Assembly: GCA_903847315.1 (NCBI GenBank)
Contig: CAINDG010000008.1
Location: forward strand, 23,871 to 87,870
Direction of reading: 5' to 3'
Source of the DNA: an uncultured Planctomycetota bacterium
GTDB lineage: Bacteria > Planctomycetota > Phycisphaerae > Sedimentisphaerales > UBA12454
DNA length: 64,000 nt
In this document: positions 42,710 to 51,066 of the stretch, in pieces
How the letters are laid out: each line of letters opens with the position of its first letter
How positions within the stretch are numbered: the first letter of the stretch is position 1
Notes under the pieces: generated by a model
Told to the model about the DNA's origin: nothing
Seen by the model: only the letters and a program-made list of their open reading frames with translations
Database searches by the model: none
Translations under genes and position numbers: made by a program

Positions 42710-43287
42710 TATTTACTGCCTTTACTGCCCGTAAGTTTTTTTTCAATTTTGTCGAGGATAACCTTTTCAAGCCGGTTATCTCTGCCGATATCAACCCAGT
42801 CCATTTTCTTTTCCTGTTCCTCGTTTAAAATTAAAGTCTGTCTCGATTCATCGCTTTGCGAAAACATACTGTACGCCCTTGAGGTACTGTCGATTTGCTT
42901 TTCCGGAATTGAAAGCCTTTCAATCTTGACTTTACAGGCGATGCAAATTTCGCCCTGCTGTTTTGTATTAAGATTAAGCTCAACGGTTCGCTGGATACTG
43001 TGAAGGCTGGACATAGCCTTGTTATATCCGCCGACATTGTCTTGCCGCCAAACCTCGAAGAATTGTCCCCCTGCCAGCGGCCTGGTCGTGATTATGGAAA
43101 GATTCGGGTCTGCTTTATCAATGATGAAGTTCATATCGACAAGAACTCTCTCAGCCGTTTTCATAACTGAATTGGCGTCAATGCCCGACAAACATCTCGG
43201 CTCCGGCGCAATCGTCTGCTTTTCAGTACAGCCTGACAAAATCCCTGTCATCAGAAACATAATTGCGATAAGGCAAAACTTTTTCAT
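42709..43287 (-). CDS. Predicted lipoprotein, function unknown
   Basis: The 192-residue protein has a signal peptide with a lipobox ending LSGC (Cys at about 20), so it is likely anchored in a membrane. The rest is a single alpha/beta domain (DMNFIIDKADPNLSIITTRPLAGGQFFEVWRQD) resembling small outer-membrane or periplasmic domains; no family assigned. It ends in a Lys-rich tail and is translationally coupled to galE. Confidence 0.75.
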   Translation of the reverse strand: MKKFCLIAIMFLMTGILSGCTEKQTIAPEPRCLSGIDANSVMKTAERVLVDMNFIIDKADPNLSIITTRPLAGGQFFEVWRQDNVGGYNKAMSSLHSIQRTVELNLNTKQQGEICIACKVKIERLSIPEKQIDSTSRAYSMFSQSDESRQTLILNEEQEKKMDWVDIGRDNRLEKVILDKIEKKLTGSKGSK

Positions 43288-43457
43288 ATCAAAATCCTTT
43301 AAAAGAAGACTGCAGGATTATATCCGCAAAATCAGCACCCCTCAAGGCGAATTTATTAATGAATTATGGCTCTTACAGTCGAAAAAATAATCAGGCAATG
43401 AAACAGTAGCTTGAAATTAAGCGTAAAATCGCCTGTTTATGGGACTGTTAACGTAAA

Positions 43458-44393
43458 ATGTCGACACAGATACAAAACCTGAACGCTATTTTAGACGCAG
43501 AACCGCTGGGAAAGATAGTCTTGGCCTTTCTGAACTATCTTACCGTTGAAGCAGGCCTGAGTGATAATACCATTCTCGGCTATGGCAGAGATTTGAGAGA
43601 TTTTACCGCCTTTTGCCTTTCAAAAGGAGCTAAACAGCCTGATAAGATTACTACTGCCATTCTTTTTGATTACGCAAAGACTCTTGCCCGGCAGAGCAAG
43701 GCAGAGGCCTCAATCAATCGTTCGGTGGTTGCGATGAAGATGTTTCTGCGTTTTTGCAGAATGATGGGACACATCAAAAGCGATTTAACAGTTTTTCTCG
43801 AAAGCCCCAAACTCTGGCAGAAGCTGCCTATCGTCTGCAGTAAGGACCAGGTCGCGAAATTGATGAACGCCCCTGACGAGAAGGAGCCGTATTATTACAG
43901 AGACTATGCCCTGCTCGAATTGCTCTACGCTACCGGCACACGCGCAAGCGAAATAGCGGGACTTAAGATTAGCGGTGTAAATCTTAAAATCGGTTATGCA
44001 AGATGCCTGGGCAAAGGCAAAAAAGAACGGGTAATTCCTCTTAACAGGACCGCTATCGCCGCTGTCGAACAATATCTCGAGCAGCTAAGACCTAAACTTG
44101 TAAAACCGATAAGCGGCGATTTTCTTTTTCTGTCGCGAACAGGCAATGCCCTGAGCAGGATCGAAGTCTGGCGGATTGTAAAAAAATACGCCTGCCGGGC
44201 GGGTTTATCGAGACAAATGACGACGCATACTCTTCGGCACTGCTTTGCGACCCATCTTCTAAGCGGCGGAGCAGACCTGCGCAGCCTTCAGGAAATGCTC
44301 GGCCACGTCGATATAGCCACGACGCAGATATATACGCACGTTGATCAGGAAAGATTGAGAGCCATCCATAAAAAATATCATCCGAGAGGATAA
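43458..44393 (+). CDS. xerD: XerC/XerD-type tyrosine recombinase
   Basis: The 311-residue protein has an N-terminal SAM-like core-binding domain (about 18-105) and a catalytic domain. All six catalytic residues are visible: Arg162 in ATGTRASEI, Lys186 in LGKGKKERV, His257 and Arg260 in THTLRHCFATHLL, His283 in LGHVD and Tyr292 in TQIYTHV. Length and motifs fit the housekeeping dimer-resolution recombinase. XerD is preferred over XerC by overall look only. It is not next to the tRNA islet, so it is not clearly that element's integrase. Confidence 0.88.
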   Translation: MSTQIQNLNAILDAEPLGKIVLAFLNYLTVEAGLSDNTILGYGRDLRDFTAFCLSKGAKQPDKITTAILFDYAKTLARQSKAEASINRSVVAMKMFLRFCRMMGHIKSDLTVFLESPKLWQKLPIVCSKDQVAKLMNAPDEKEPYYYRDYALLELLYATGTRASEIAGLKISGVNLKIGYARCLGKGKKERVIPLNRTAIAAVEQYLEQLRPKLVKPISGDFLFLSRTGNALSRIEVWRIVKKYACRAGLSRQMTTHTLRHCFATHLLSGGADLRSLQEMLGHVDIATTQIYTHVDQERLRAIHKKYHPRG

Positions 44394-44416
44394 ATGTTTA
44401 CCGGCACAGCGAAAAT

Positions 44417-45658
44417 TTACGTCGGCGATGTCAAGACCGATGTGTTTGCTTTTGAGGAACTCTGACCATATTTGCCTATGAGGAACCATAAAGATATTTG
44501 AATCAGTCCCGCCGCAACCATAACCGCACAGCCGAACCAGTACGGCGAATATCTGCCGAATGCATCGCTCAGTATTCCGCCCAGGAGCGCACCTGTCGCA
44601 AAGCCCGCACCTATAATCGTTTCGTGAACAGCCATCAGCCCCGAACGTTTTTTCCCGCCGCTGACGCCGTAATACTGATGTGAACTATATACGACTCCAT
44701 AACAAATTCCCGCCAGACCTGCCGCCAAAAGCTGTACAAAAATGCCTTTAAACAAAATAATCATCACCATACACACTACAAGTGATGCCTGTGATATCGC
44801 GAACAGACCTTTTTTGTAATGCCAGTAATGACTTCTGCCCATTAGCCAGAAAACCACGACATTGAAAAGGCACATAAGCGATACAGACCAGCCGTAAACC
44901 GCTTCTGAAAAATTGAGCTGAAATTTATATAAAATTCCGAGCTGGCTTCTGAATACCCCGACGCATATAAAGGCCGCAAGCAACGCGGCTCTGGACATCC
45001 AGAGAAACTGCCTGTTTTCCTGCGGCATTTTTTCAGCTGGTGTGTTATTTTCTAATGATATAGGTTTTTCGCTGATGCATTTTGTCGCTGCCGCCGCCGC
45101 ATAGCATATCGCCGCCATAATAACAGCAGCGGCAATCGGCCAAAGGTAATTGACTACCATAAGATAGCCGCCGACAATCGGCAGAATCATATTCGCCATT
45201 CCCCAGGTTACGTTGTAAAAGCCGAATCTTTTTGTAAGTTCCGCCCCTTCGTGCCCTGTCGAAATCCATCCCATCATCACCGGCCAGAAAAACGCCGTAA
45301 CAACGCCTACCATCGCCATTAAAATTATCAGCCGTGTTATCGGCGACAAAAATATGCTGTTATTATTTCCCTGCCAGACCACCATTAATATGCCCAGTGA
45401 GATAAAAATTTGAACTATGGCGCCGACAAGCAGGACTTTTTTTGGTTTGAATCTGTCGATTATCTTACTGTTGATAATGCAAAAAATGACATACACTCCC
45501 ATTTGGCTCATAAAGCAAAGTCCCACCTCGGTATCGCTGCCGCCTATAGCCTTGACAATAAAAGGCAGAACGACTGCTATCAGCTGAAGGCAGGCGCTCA
45601 TAAAAAAGGTTGCCATGCAGAGCTGGAGAAGATTTTTGTCTTTGAATAATTGCCGCAT
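44417..45658 (-). CDS. MFS transporter
   Basis: The 413-residue protein has 12 predicted membrane helices. The loop between helices 2 and 3 reads KIIDRFKPKKVLL, a form of the MFS Gly/Asp-x-x-Asp-Arg motif. A central loop carries SEKPISLENNTPAEKMPQENRQ. The substrate cannot be told. It ends 23 nt from the convergent xerD and lies 4 nt after the DUF2905 gene. Confidence 0.85.
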   Translation of the reverse strand: MRQLFKDKNLLQLCMATFFMSACLQLIAVVLPFIVKAIGGSDTEVGLCFMSQMGVYVIFCIINSKIIDRFKPKKVLLVGAIVQIFISLGILMVVWQGNNNSIFLSPITRLIILMAMVGVVTAFFWPVMMGWISTGHEGAELTKRFGFYNVTWGMANMILPIVGGYLMVVNYLWPIAAAVIMAAICYAAAAATKCISEKPISLENNTPAEKMPQENRQFLWMSRAALLAAFICVGVFRSQLGILYKFQLNFSEAVYGWSVSLMCLFNVVVFWLMGRSHYWHYKKGLFAISQASLVVCMVMIILFKGIFVQLLAAGLAGICYGVVYSSHQYYGVSGGKKRSGLMAVHETIIGAGFATGALLGGILSDAFGRYSPYWFGCAVMVAAGLIQISLWFLIGKYGQSSSKANTSVLTSPT

Positions 45659-45662
45659 AAAT

Positions 45663-45893
45663 TTATCTTCGCAGGGAGCTAATCAGCCACAGAATTAATG
45701 TAAGAACAATTGAAATGATTATGCAACTGGTAATCGGGAAAAACAATCGCCAGTTTTTCCCGCCCATTTCTATATCGCCCGGCAGGCGGAAAAAACCGAT
45801 TTTGCCCAGAGCAAATACCGTCAGTCCCGCAACCAGCAGAACCGCTCCGGTAAAGATTAGTATTTTGGCGAAATTTTCAGGGCCCCAGTTCAT
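45663..45893 (-). CDS. DUF2905 family small membrane protein
   Basis: The 76-residue protein has two helices and the family signature GKIGFFRLPGDIEMGGKNWRLFFPITSCIIISIVLT. Function unknown. The ATG at 45893 has AAGGA 4 nt upstream and fits the family start; a longer start at 45929 would overlap the upstream gene. Confidence 0.85.
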   Translation of the reverse strand: MNWGPENFAKILIFTGAVLLVAGLTVFALGKIGFFRLPGDIEMGGKNWRLFFPITSCIIISIVLTLILWLISSLRR

Positions 45894-45906
45894 AAAATCC
45901 TTCTTT

Positions 45907-46647
45907 TCAGGGAACATACACAGAAGCATTCGGGTTAAACGGATTTGTCCGCATCGCGAGACTGAATAGATACGGATATTCAGCCTTGAGATGTTTCATA
46001 TACGCAATCCATTCGAATATAATAGCTTTATACGCCCTTTTCATATCTCCCCTGAGATGCTCAATGTCGTTTTTAGATAACCCGCTGAACTGATTTCTGG
46101 CGACAAGTTCTTCAGTAAGATGAAAAATTGCCCAGAGCATATCGGTAAAATTATCGTGTTCGAGCAAATTGGGGTTCTCGAGCAGCCGCATCATAAACTT
46201 TCTTTTTTCCAGCAGCCGGCAGCGCAGACCTTCAAGGTCTATTTTTTCTATCTGTAAATTATATTTATGATTTCGCAGGACATTAATCGCCGAAGAAAAT
46301 TTTTCATTTGTCCAGTCATCGTCAATTACAAGGTCATTGCGAATAGTTTCGCCGTCAGGGTCGAATTTAAAAAAATACTCGGCAAGTTTAGTCCCGGTAT
46401 CGCTGTAAAATGTGCCGATAACCATATTCAGCTTTGCCATTTTACTTTTCTTTTCGCGGATATTCAGTAAACCCTCTATTATCAGCGTAACAAGTAAAAC
46501 CTGTATTGGGACAAAAGCTACAGCCTCAAGCAAATATACAAAAATATGATGTGCATCGTGATAAATAAGAAAATAAACATAGTACAGTACCGTTGAAAGA
46601 GCAATCAGCACGATTCCCAAAACTATTTGCCATCCATAATTTTTCAT
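45907..46647 (-). CDS. Hypothetical protein with two N-terminal membrane helices
   Basis: Not recognised. Of the 246 residues, helices at about 7-27 and 36-62 are followed by a helical cytosolic domain of about 180 residues (AEYFFKFDPDGETIRNDLVIDDDW; FTDMLWAIFHLTEELVARNQF). It lies 3 nt after polA ends and 13 nt before the DUF2905 gene, so it is likely transcribed with polA. Confidence 0.68.
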   Translation of the reverse strand: MKNYGWQIVLGIVLIALSTVLYYVYFLIYHDAHHIFVYLLEAVAFVPIQVLLVTLIIEGLLNIREKKSKMAKLNMVIGTFYSDTGTKLAEYFFKFDPDGETIRNDLVIDDDWTNEKFSSAINVLRNHKYNLQIEKIDLEGLRCRLLEKRKFMMRLLENPNLLEHDNFTDMLWAIFHLTEELVARNQFSGLSKNDIEHLRGDMKRAYKAIIFEWIAYMKHLKAEYPYLFSLAMRTNPFNPNASVYVP

Positions 46648-46650
46648 AAA

Positions 46651-49377
46651 TTACTCCGCCAGCCAGCTTTTACCGATTGTAATGTCAACTTTCAAAGGAA
46701 CGTTCAGTTTTATCGCTCCTGTCATTTCATCGCTGAAAACTTTCGCAAGTTTTTCAGCTTTTTCGCCGTCCGCCTCGAAAACAAGTTCATCATGAATCTG
46801 CAGAATCATCTTTGCGGGCAGTTTTTCTTTCTCGATTTTTTCCTGTATTCTTATCATTGCGATTTTTATCAAATCAGCGGCAGAACCCTGAACCAGTGTA
46901 TTTATTACAAGCCTTTCCGCCTGAGAGCTTGCATTGGTTTTTTTGTTTTCAAGGCCGAAGATAGTTCTCCTTCTGCCGCAGATAGTCTCGGCAAAGCCTG
47001 TCTTTTGGGCTCTTTCTATAGCGTCCTTTTTGAACTGCTGAATAGAACTGTATTTAGCAAAATACTCGTCAATGAATTTTTTCGATTCAGCGACATTCAT
47101 ACCCGTTGTTTTGCTCAGCCCGTAAGCCCCCTGCCCGTAAATCAGGCCGAAATTAACCGCCTTGCAGCGTGAACGCATCTCGCTCGTCACGTCTTTTAAG
47201 TCCACATTATAAATTTGCGAAGCGACAAATGTATGAATATCTTTATCCTGTTCGAACGCTTTTTTGAGTTCCTTGTCGCCGCTGAAATGAGCAACCATTC
47301 GAAGCTCAATCTGCGAATAGTCGAGACTGATAATTTTGTCGGTTTTTCTTTCCGGTATAAATGCGGCGCGAATTTTCCTGCCTATATCGGTTCTGATTGG
47401 AATGTTTTGCAGATTCGGGTCTGACGAACTCAATCGGCCGGTCGCGGTTATGGTCTGGTTAAATGAGGCGTGCACCCTGCCGGTTCGGGAATTTATAAGC
47501 GTACCGAGTTTATCGGTATAAGTGTTTTTCAATTTGCTTAATTGGCGGTATTGAAGAACCTGCTCGATTATCGGGTGCTCGCCGGCAAGCTCTTCGAGCA
47601 CATCGACATCTGTACTTCGGCCTGTTTTGCCCTGTCGCAGCGATTTTAAGCCCAGCCGGTCGAAAAGCACCTCCGAAAGCTGTTTGGGTGAATCTATATT
47701 AAACGGCATACCGGCCAGGCCATAAATCTTTTCCGCAGCCTGGTCCAGCAACTGGTTTATTTCGACAGATAATTTTCTAAGAAGCGGAACATCAAGCTTT
47801 ACGCCGTTAAGTTCCATCGTCGTCAGCACTTCGACAAGAGGCATTTCAATTTCTTCGAAGAGCTGTTTTAATTTCGGCTCTTTTTTGAGTTTTTCATCCA
47901 GATATTGATAGAGCTGAAACGTTATATCCGCATCTTCAGCGGAATAATCGCAGGCCGAGGCGGTATCGACCAACTCGAAGCTCATCTGGTTTTTGCCCTT
48001 GCCTATCAGGTCGAAAATTGGAATGTCCCGATAATTTAAAAAATCCAGCGCCATATTATCAAGCGAATGGCTTCTCTCGGCATCGAGTACATAAGAGGCA
48101 ATCATAGTATCGAAAACAAGTCCCTTCACAGGCATCTCGGAATTATGCAAAACAATCATATCGTATTTTGCGTTCTGGCAGATTTTCTTAATTTTCTCAT
48201 CAGCTAAAATCGCCGCCAATTTATGCCTGACCGCCGACAGTCCCAGGCACTTTGCCCCCATCGGGCCTTTTACAGCAAGATAATATGCCTCGTGTTCTCG
48301 CCAGCAAAAACTCATTCCAACAAGTTCTGCCCTGTGAGCCGAAATAGATGTCGTTTCAGTATCGACCGCAAAGAGCTTTTGCTTTTTAAGCTCCGCGGCA
48401 AAATCGTCCAGCTTTTCCGGCGTGTCTATTAAATGATAATTATGCTTAACAGTTTTTATAGTTTCAACATCTGTAATCGAAGGAGTTTCTACTGTTGTTT
48501 TTTCTTCTGTTGTTTTTGTCATTGGCAACTCCAATTGCGTCAGCAGTCTGTTAAAGCCTAATTCGCTAAAGACAGCAGCAAGTTTTTCGTTATTAAATTC
48601 TTTGACTGAAAAAGTCTTCTCGTCAATATCGACAGGCATACCGCAGTCTATAGTAACAAGTTTTCTGCTTAGAAAAGCGATATCTTTTGAGTTTCTCAGA
48701 TTATCGCCTCGTTTGCCCTTAATTTCGTCGGAGTGTTTGTAGAGGTTTTCAAGCGAGCCGTATTGTTTAACCCATTCAATGGCGGTTTTGGGTCCTACAT
48801 CCGGCACACCCGGCACATTATCGCTTGCGTCGCCCTGCAGCGCCAGAACATCGATAAACTGCGACGGCTCAAGACCGGTTTCTTCCTTAAACGATTTGGC
48901 ATCGGTTGTCGCGTCTGTCCTGATATCGTATATGCGAACGCCTTTATCGAGAAGCTGTATCATATCCTTGTCTTTGGAACAGATATAAGTTTCGATACCG
49001 GCCTTTACGGCTTTAGCCGCAAGTGTCCCGATTATATCGTCGGCCTCGAATGTGCTTTTGCGGATAATTGGAATATTCATCGCGTCGAGAACCTGCTCAA
49101 TCCGCTTTATCTGCACCGGCATTTCATCGGGCATCGGCGGTCTGTGCGCCTTGTATTCCTTGTAAAGTTCTCTCCGGAAACTCGGCTCTTTGGAATCCAT
49201 CGCGACAACGAGCATATCGGGCTTTTGAGTTTCCAAAAGTCTCAAAATCATATTGGTAAAAATGTATGTTGCCTTGGTGGGTTCGCCGGTTGGACTGGTA
49301 AGTTTTTGACTCATCGGCGCATAAAATGCCGCGTAAATATGTGCATGGCCGTCAATTATATAGAGTTTCTTTCCCAT
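46651..49377 (-). CDS. polA: DNA polymerase I PolA
   Basis: The 908-residue protein is complete. The 5' nuclease domain (about 1-290) shows YIIDGHAHIYAAF and TFEADDIIGTLA. The 3'-5' exonuclease domain (about 310-510) keeps its acidic residues in FAVDTETTS, the Asn-x-x-x-Asp in QNAKYD and the Tyr-x-x-x-Asp in YSAEDAD, so proofreading should be active. The polymerase domain has DYSQIELR, the O-helix RCKAVNFGLIYGQGAYGL and QIHDELVFE. No ribosome site precedes the ATG. A promoter ends 8 nt before it, so the mRNA is predicted to be leaderless. Confidence 0.96.
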   Translation of the reverse strand: MGKKLYIIDGHAHIYAAFYAPMSQKLTSPTGEPTKATYIFTNMILRLLETQKPDMLVVAMDSKEPSFRRELYKEYKAHRPPMPDEMPVQIKRIEQVLDAMNIPIIRKSTFEADDIIGTLAAKAVKAGIETYICSKDKDMIQLLDKGVRIYDIRTDATTDAKSFKEETGLEPSQFIDVLALQGDASDNVPGVPDVGPKTAIEWVKQYGSLENLYKHSDEIKGKRGDNLRNSKDIAFLSRKLVTIDCGMPVDIDEKTFSVKEFNNEKLAAVFSELGFNRLLTQLELPMTKTTEEKTTVETPSITDVETIKTVKHNYHLIDTPEKLDDFAAELKKQKLFAVDTETTSISAHRAELVGMSFCWREHEAYYLAVKGPMGAKCLGLSAVRHKLAAILADEKIKKICQNAKYDMIVLHNSEMPVKGLVFDTMIASYVLDAERSHSLDNMALDFLNYRDIPIFDLIGKGKNQMSFELVDTASACDYSAEDADITFQLYQYLDEKLKKEPKLKQLFEEIEMPLVEVLTTMELNGVKLDVPLLRKLSVEINQLLDQAAEKIYGLAGMPFNIDSPKQLSEVLFDRLGLKSLRQGKTGRSTDVDVLEELAGEHPIIEQVLQYRQLSKLKNTYTDKLGTLINSRTGRVHASFNQTITATGRLSSSDPNLQNIPIRTDIGRKIRAAFIPERKTDKIISLDYSQIELRMVAHFSGDKELKKAFEQDKDIHTFVASQIYNVDLKDVTSEMRSRCKAVNFGLIYGQGAYGLSKTTGMNVAESKKFIDEYFAKYSSIQQFKKDAIERAQKTGFAETICGRRRTIFGLENKKTNASSQAERLVINTLVQGSAADLIKIAMIRIQEKIEKEKLPAKMILQIHDELVFEADGEKAEKLAKVFSDEMTGAIKLNVPLKVDITIGKSWLAE

Positions 49378-49423
49378 TAGCGATAAATGTATTTATTATT
49401 CGATATGATGTCAAGGCAATAAG
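49371..49423 (-). repeat. Duplicated promoter/start module, polA copy
   Basis: A 53-nt segment covering TTGACA (49409-49414), 17 nt, TACATT (49386-49391), 8 nt and the first codons ATGGGAA of polA. It recurs at 51014-51066 with one mismatch. Confidence 0.85.
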
Positions 49424-49457
49424 CAAAACTCTGCCTGCAAAGTGTAACTTAACTGAC

Positions 49458-51020
49458 TTATTTCGGAGTTTTGTCTTCGGCGGCGGATTTCTCTTTAACG
49501 GTCAGGAGGGTTTTAAGGTTGTTATACGCATCGGTATCGTTCGGTCTGTATTTGAGCACCTCGTAATAGTGTTGGATTGCCTGCTCAATTTTGCCCTGCT
49601 GAGCAAACAAAACCGCAAGATTATAGTGAATTGTCGGCTGACTGGGCCTGATTCTCACGGCTTGGAGCCAATGTTTAATGGCCTCGTCGGTCTTGCCTTG
49701 CTGCAGCAGCAGGCAGCCCAGGTTGTAGTGCATAATATCATTGTTGGCGGTAACAGCTGCGGTATGCTCAAACAATGTAATGCTGTTTTTCCAGTGTGAT
49801 AGTTGCAGCCCGGCGAGTACCGATAAAACCAGGAGCACCGTCCCGGCACCTGCCGCAAAGATAATTTTCTTGTATTTTAGTTTTGCAATAAGTTCGGCGG
49901 CGCCCCATGCAACAATGATGAATATACCAATGGAAGGGACATAGGTGTAGCGGTCAGCCATTGCCTGAAGTCCGACCTGCACCAGTCCGATTACGGGAAC
50001 GAGGGTTCCAAGATACCAGAGCCATCCAACTATGAGCCAGCGACGGTTGCGGGACAAACGCAACGCTATGACAGTAATACACAGAAGCAGTAAGCCAGCG
50101 GTCAAAACCTGCCACGGTGGAAGATTGGTCTCCGGGTATGGATAAAGAATCCCCAAATGAACGGGCAAGAACATCTCTATGATATATTTTGTATAAGCAA
50201 GAATTGCATTTGTAATGCGAAAAGCGATTGGTATCTGAACTGTGCTTCTTACAAGCGTAGCTTTTGATTGGACATAAAGAACGATTAGACTTGCGATAAA
50301 AGACAAAGCCAAAAGGGGCAGTTTCTCCACGAAGCAGCGAGAAAGTGAAGTTGTTGTAGATGTATCTTTATTGTTTTTTTGTTTTAACGGCCATGTAAAT
50401 CGCTGCAGAGGCCAATAGTCTAATAGGAGCAGAACAAACGGCAGTGTCACCAGCATTTGTTTGGCCATTAGCCCAAGCGACAGGGCAAGCATAACCAGCA
50501 GATAATCAGCGCGCCGTCGATAATGGGTGTAGCGTATATAAAACCATATAGTCAGCAGCAGGAAAAAAGTGCTGAGGACGTCTTTTCGCTCCGAGACCCA
50601 GGCGACTGATTCTACGTGAAGCGGATGCAGAGCAAACAGGGCTGCGACAAAAGCGCTTTGCCACAAGTTGCCGGTCATACGTTTGAAGACCAGAAATAAA
50701 AGTAAGGTATTCGCTATGTGAAAAATTACATTTGTGAAGTGATGGCCGGCAGAATTTAGACCATAAAATTGGCAATCCAGCATATGCGATATCCAGGTCA
50801 ATGGATGCCAATTATACGCCTGGTTCGTTGTGAAGGCCCATTCTATGCCTTTTAACGTCAGGCCGGATTGCACATTGGTATTTTTAGTAACATACAGATC
50901 ATCATCAAAGTCGATGAAATCATGACTGAGGACTTGCACGTAAACCGCCAGATTTATAAATGCCAGGGCAATGCAGACTAAAGGGACATAATATTTGTTT
51001 GATATTTTATTCATTCCCAT
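49458..51020 (-). CDS. TMTC-like membrane glycosyltransferase/TPR protein (paralog 1)
   Basis: The 520-residue protein has about 10 membrane helices followed by three to four TPRs (about 405-505). The first external loop has the acidic pair in FDDDLYVTKN, which GT-C glycosyltransferases use for catalysis, and the later NWHPLTWISHMLDCQFYGL and ALHPLHVESVAWVSERKDVL. Relatives in animals (TMTC) are O-mannosyltransferases; a protein or lipid glycosylation role here is inferred. It is shorter than its two tandem paralogs because it has fewer TPRs. The start has no ribosome site and copies the polA promoter. Confidence 0.82.
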   Translation of the reverse strand: MGMNKISNKYYVPLVCIALAFINLAVYVQVLSHDFIDFDDDLYVTKNTNVQSGLTLKGIEWAFTTNQAYNWHPLTWISHMLDCQFYGLNSAGHHFTNVIFHIANTLLLFLVFKRMTGNLWQSAFVAALFALHPLHVESVAWVSERKDVLSTFFLLLTIWFYIRYTHYRRRADYLLVMLALSLGLMAKQMLVTLPFVLLLLDYWPLQRFTWPLKQKNNKDTSTTTSLSRCFVEKLPLLALSFIASLIVLYVQSKATLVRSTVQIPIAFRITNAILAYTKYIIEMFLPVHLGILYPYPETNLPPWQVLTAGLLLLCITVIALRLSRNRRWLIVGWLWYLGTLVPVIGLVQVGLQAMADRYTYVPSIGIFIIVAWGAAELIAKLKYKKIIFAAGAGTVLLVLSVLAGLQLSHWKNSITLFEHTAAVTANNDIMHYNLGCLLLQQGKTDEAIKHWLQAVRIRPSQPTIHYNLAVLFAQQGKIEQAIQHYYEVLKYRPNDTDAYNNLKTLLTVKEKSAAEDKTPK

Positions 51021-51066
51021 TAGCGGTAAATGTATTTATTATTCGATATGATGTCAAGGCAATAAG
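51014..51066 (-). repeat. Duplicated promoter/start module, TMTC-like copy
   Basis: The segment holds TTGACA (51052-51057), 17 nt, TACATT (51029-51034) and 8 nt to the ATG at 51020. The -35 box contains the TGA stop of the upstream gene. It matches 49371-49423 in 52 of 53 bases. Confidence 0.85.

Noticed and set aside
43458..44393. XerD-like gene as integrase of the tRNA-Thr islet
   Set aside because: It is over 3 kb away, separated by metabolic genes, and looks like the housekeeping recombinase.
48733..49380. 215-aa plus-strand ORF
   Set aside because: Lies antisense inside polA, whose motifs are complete; the product shows no domain.
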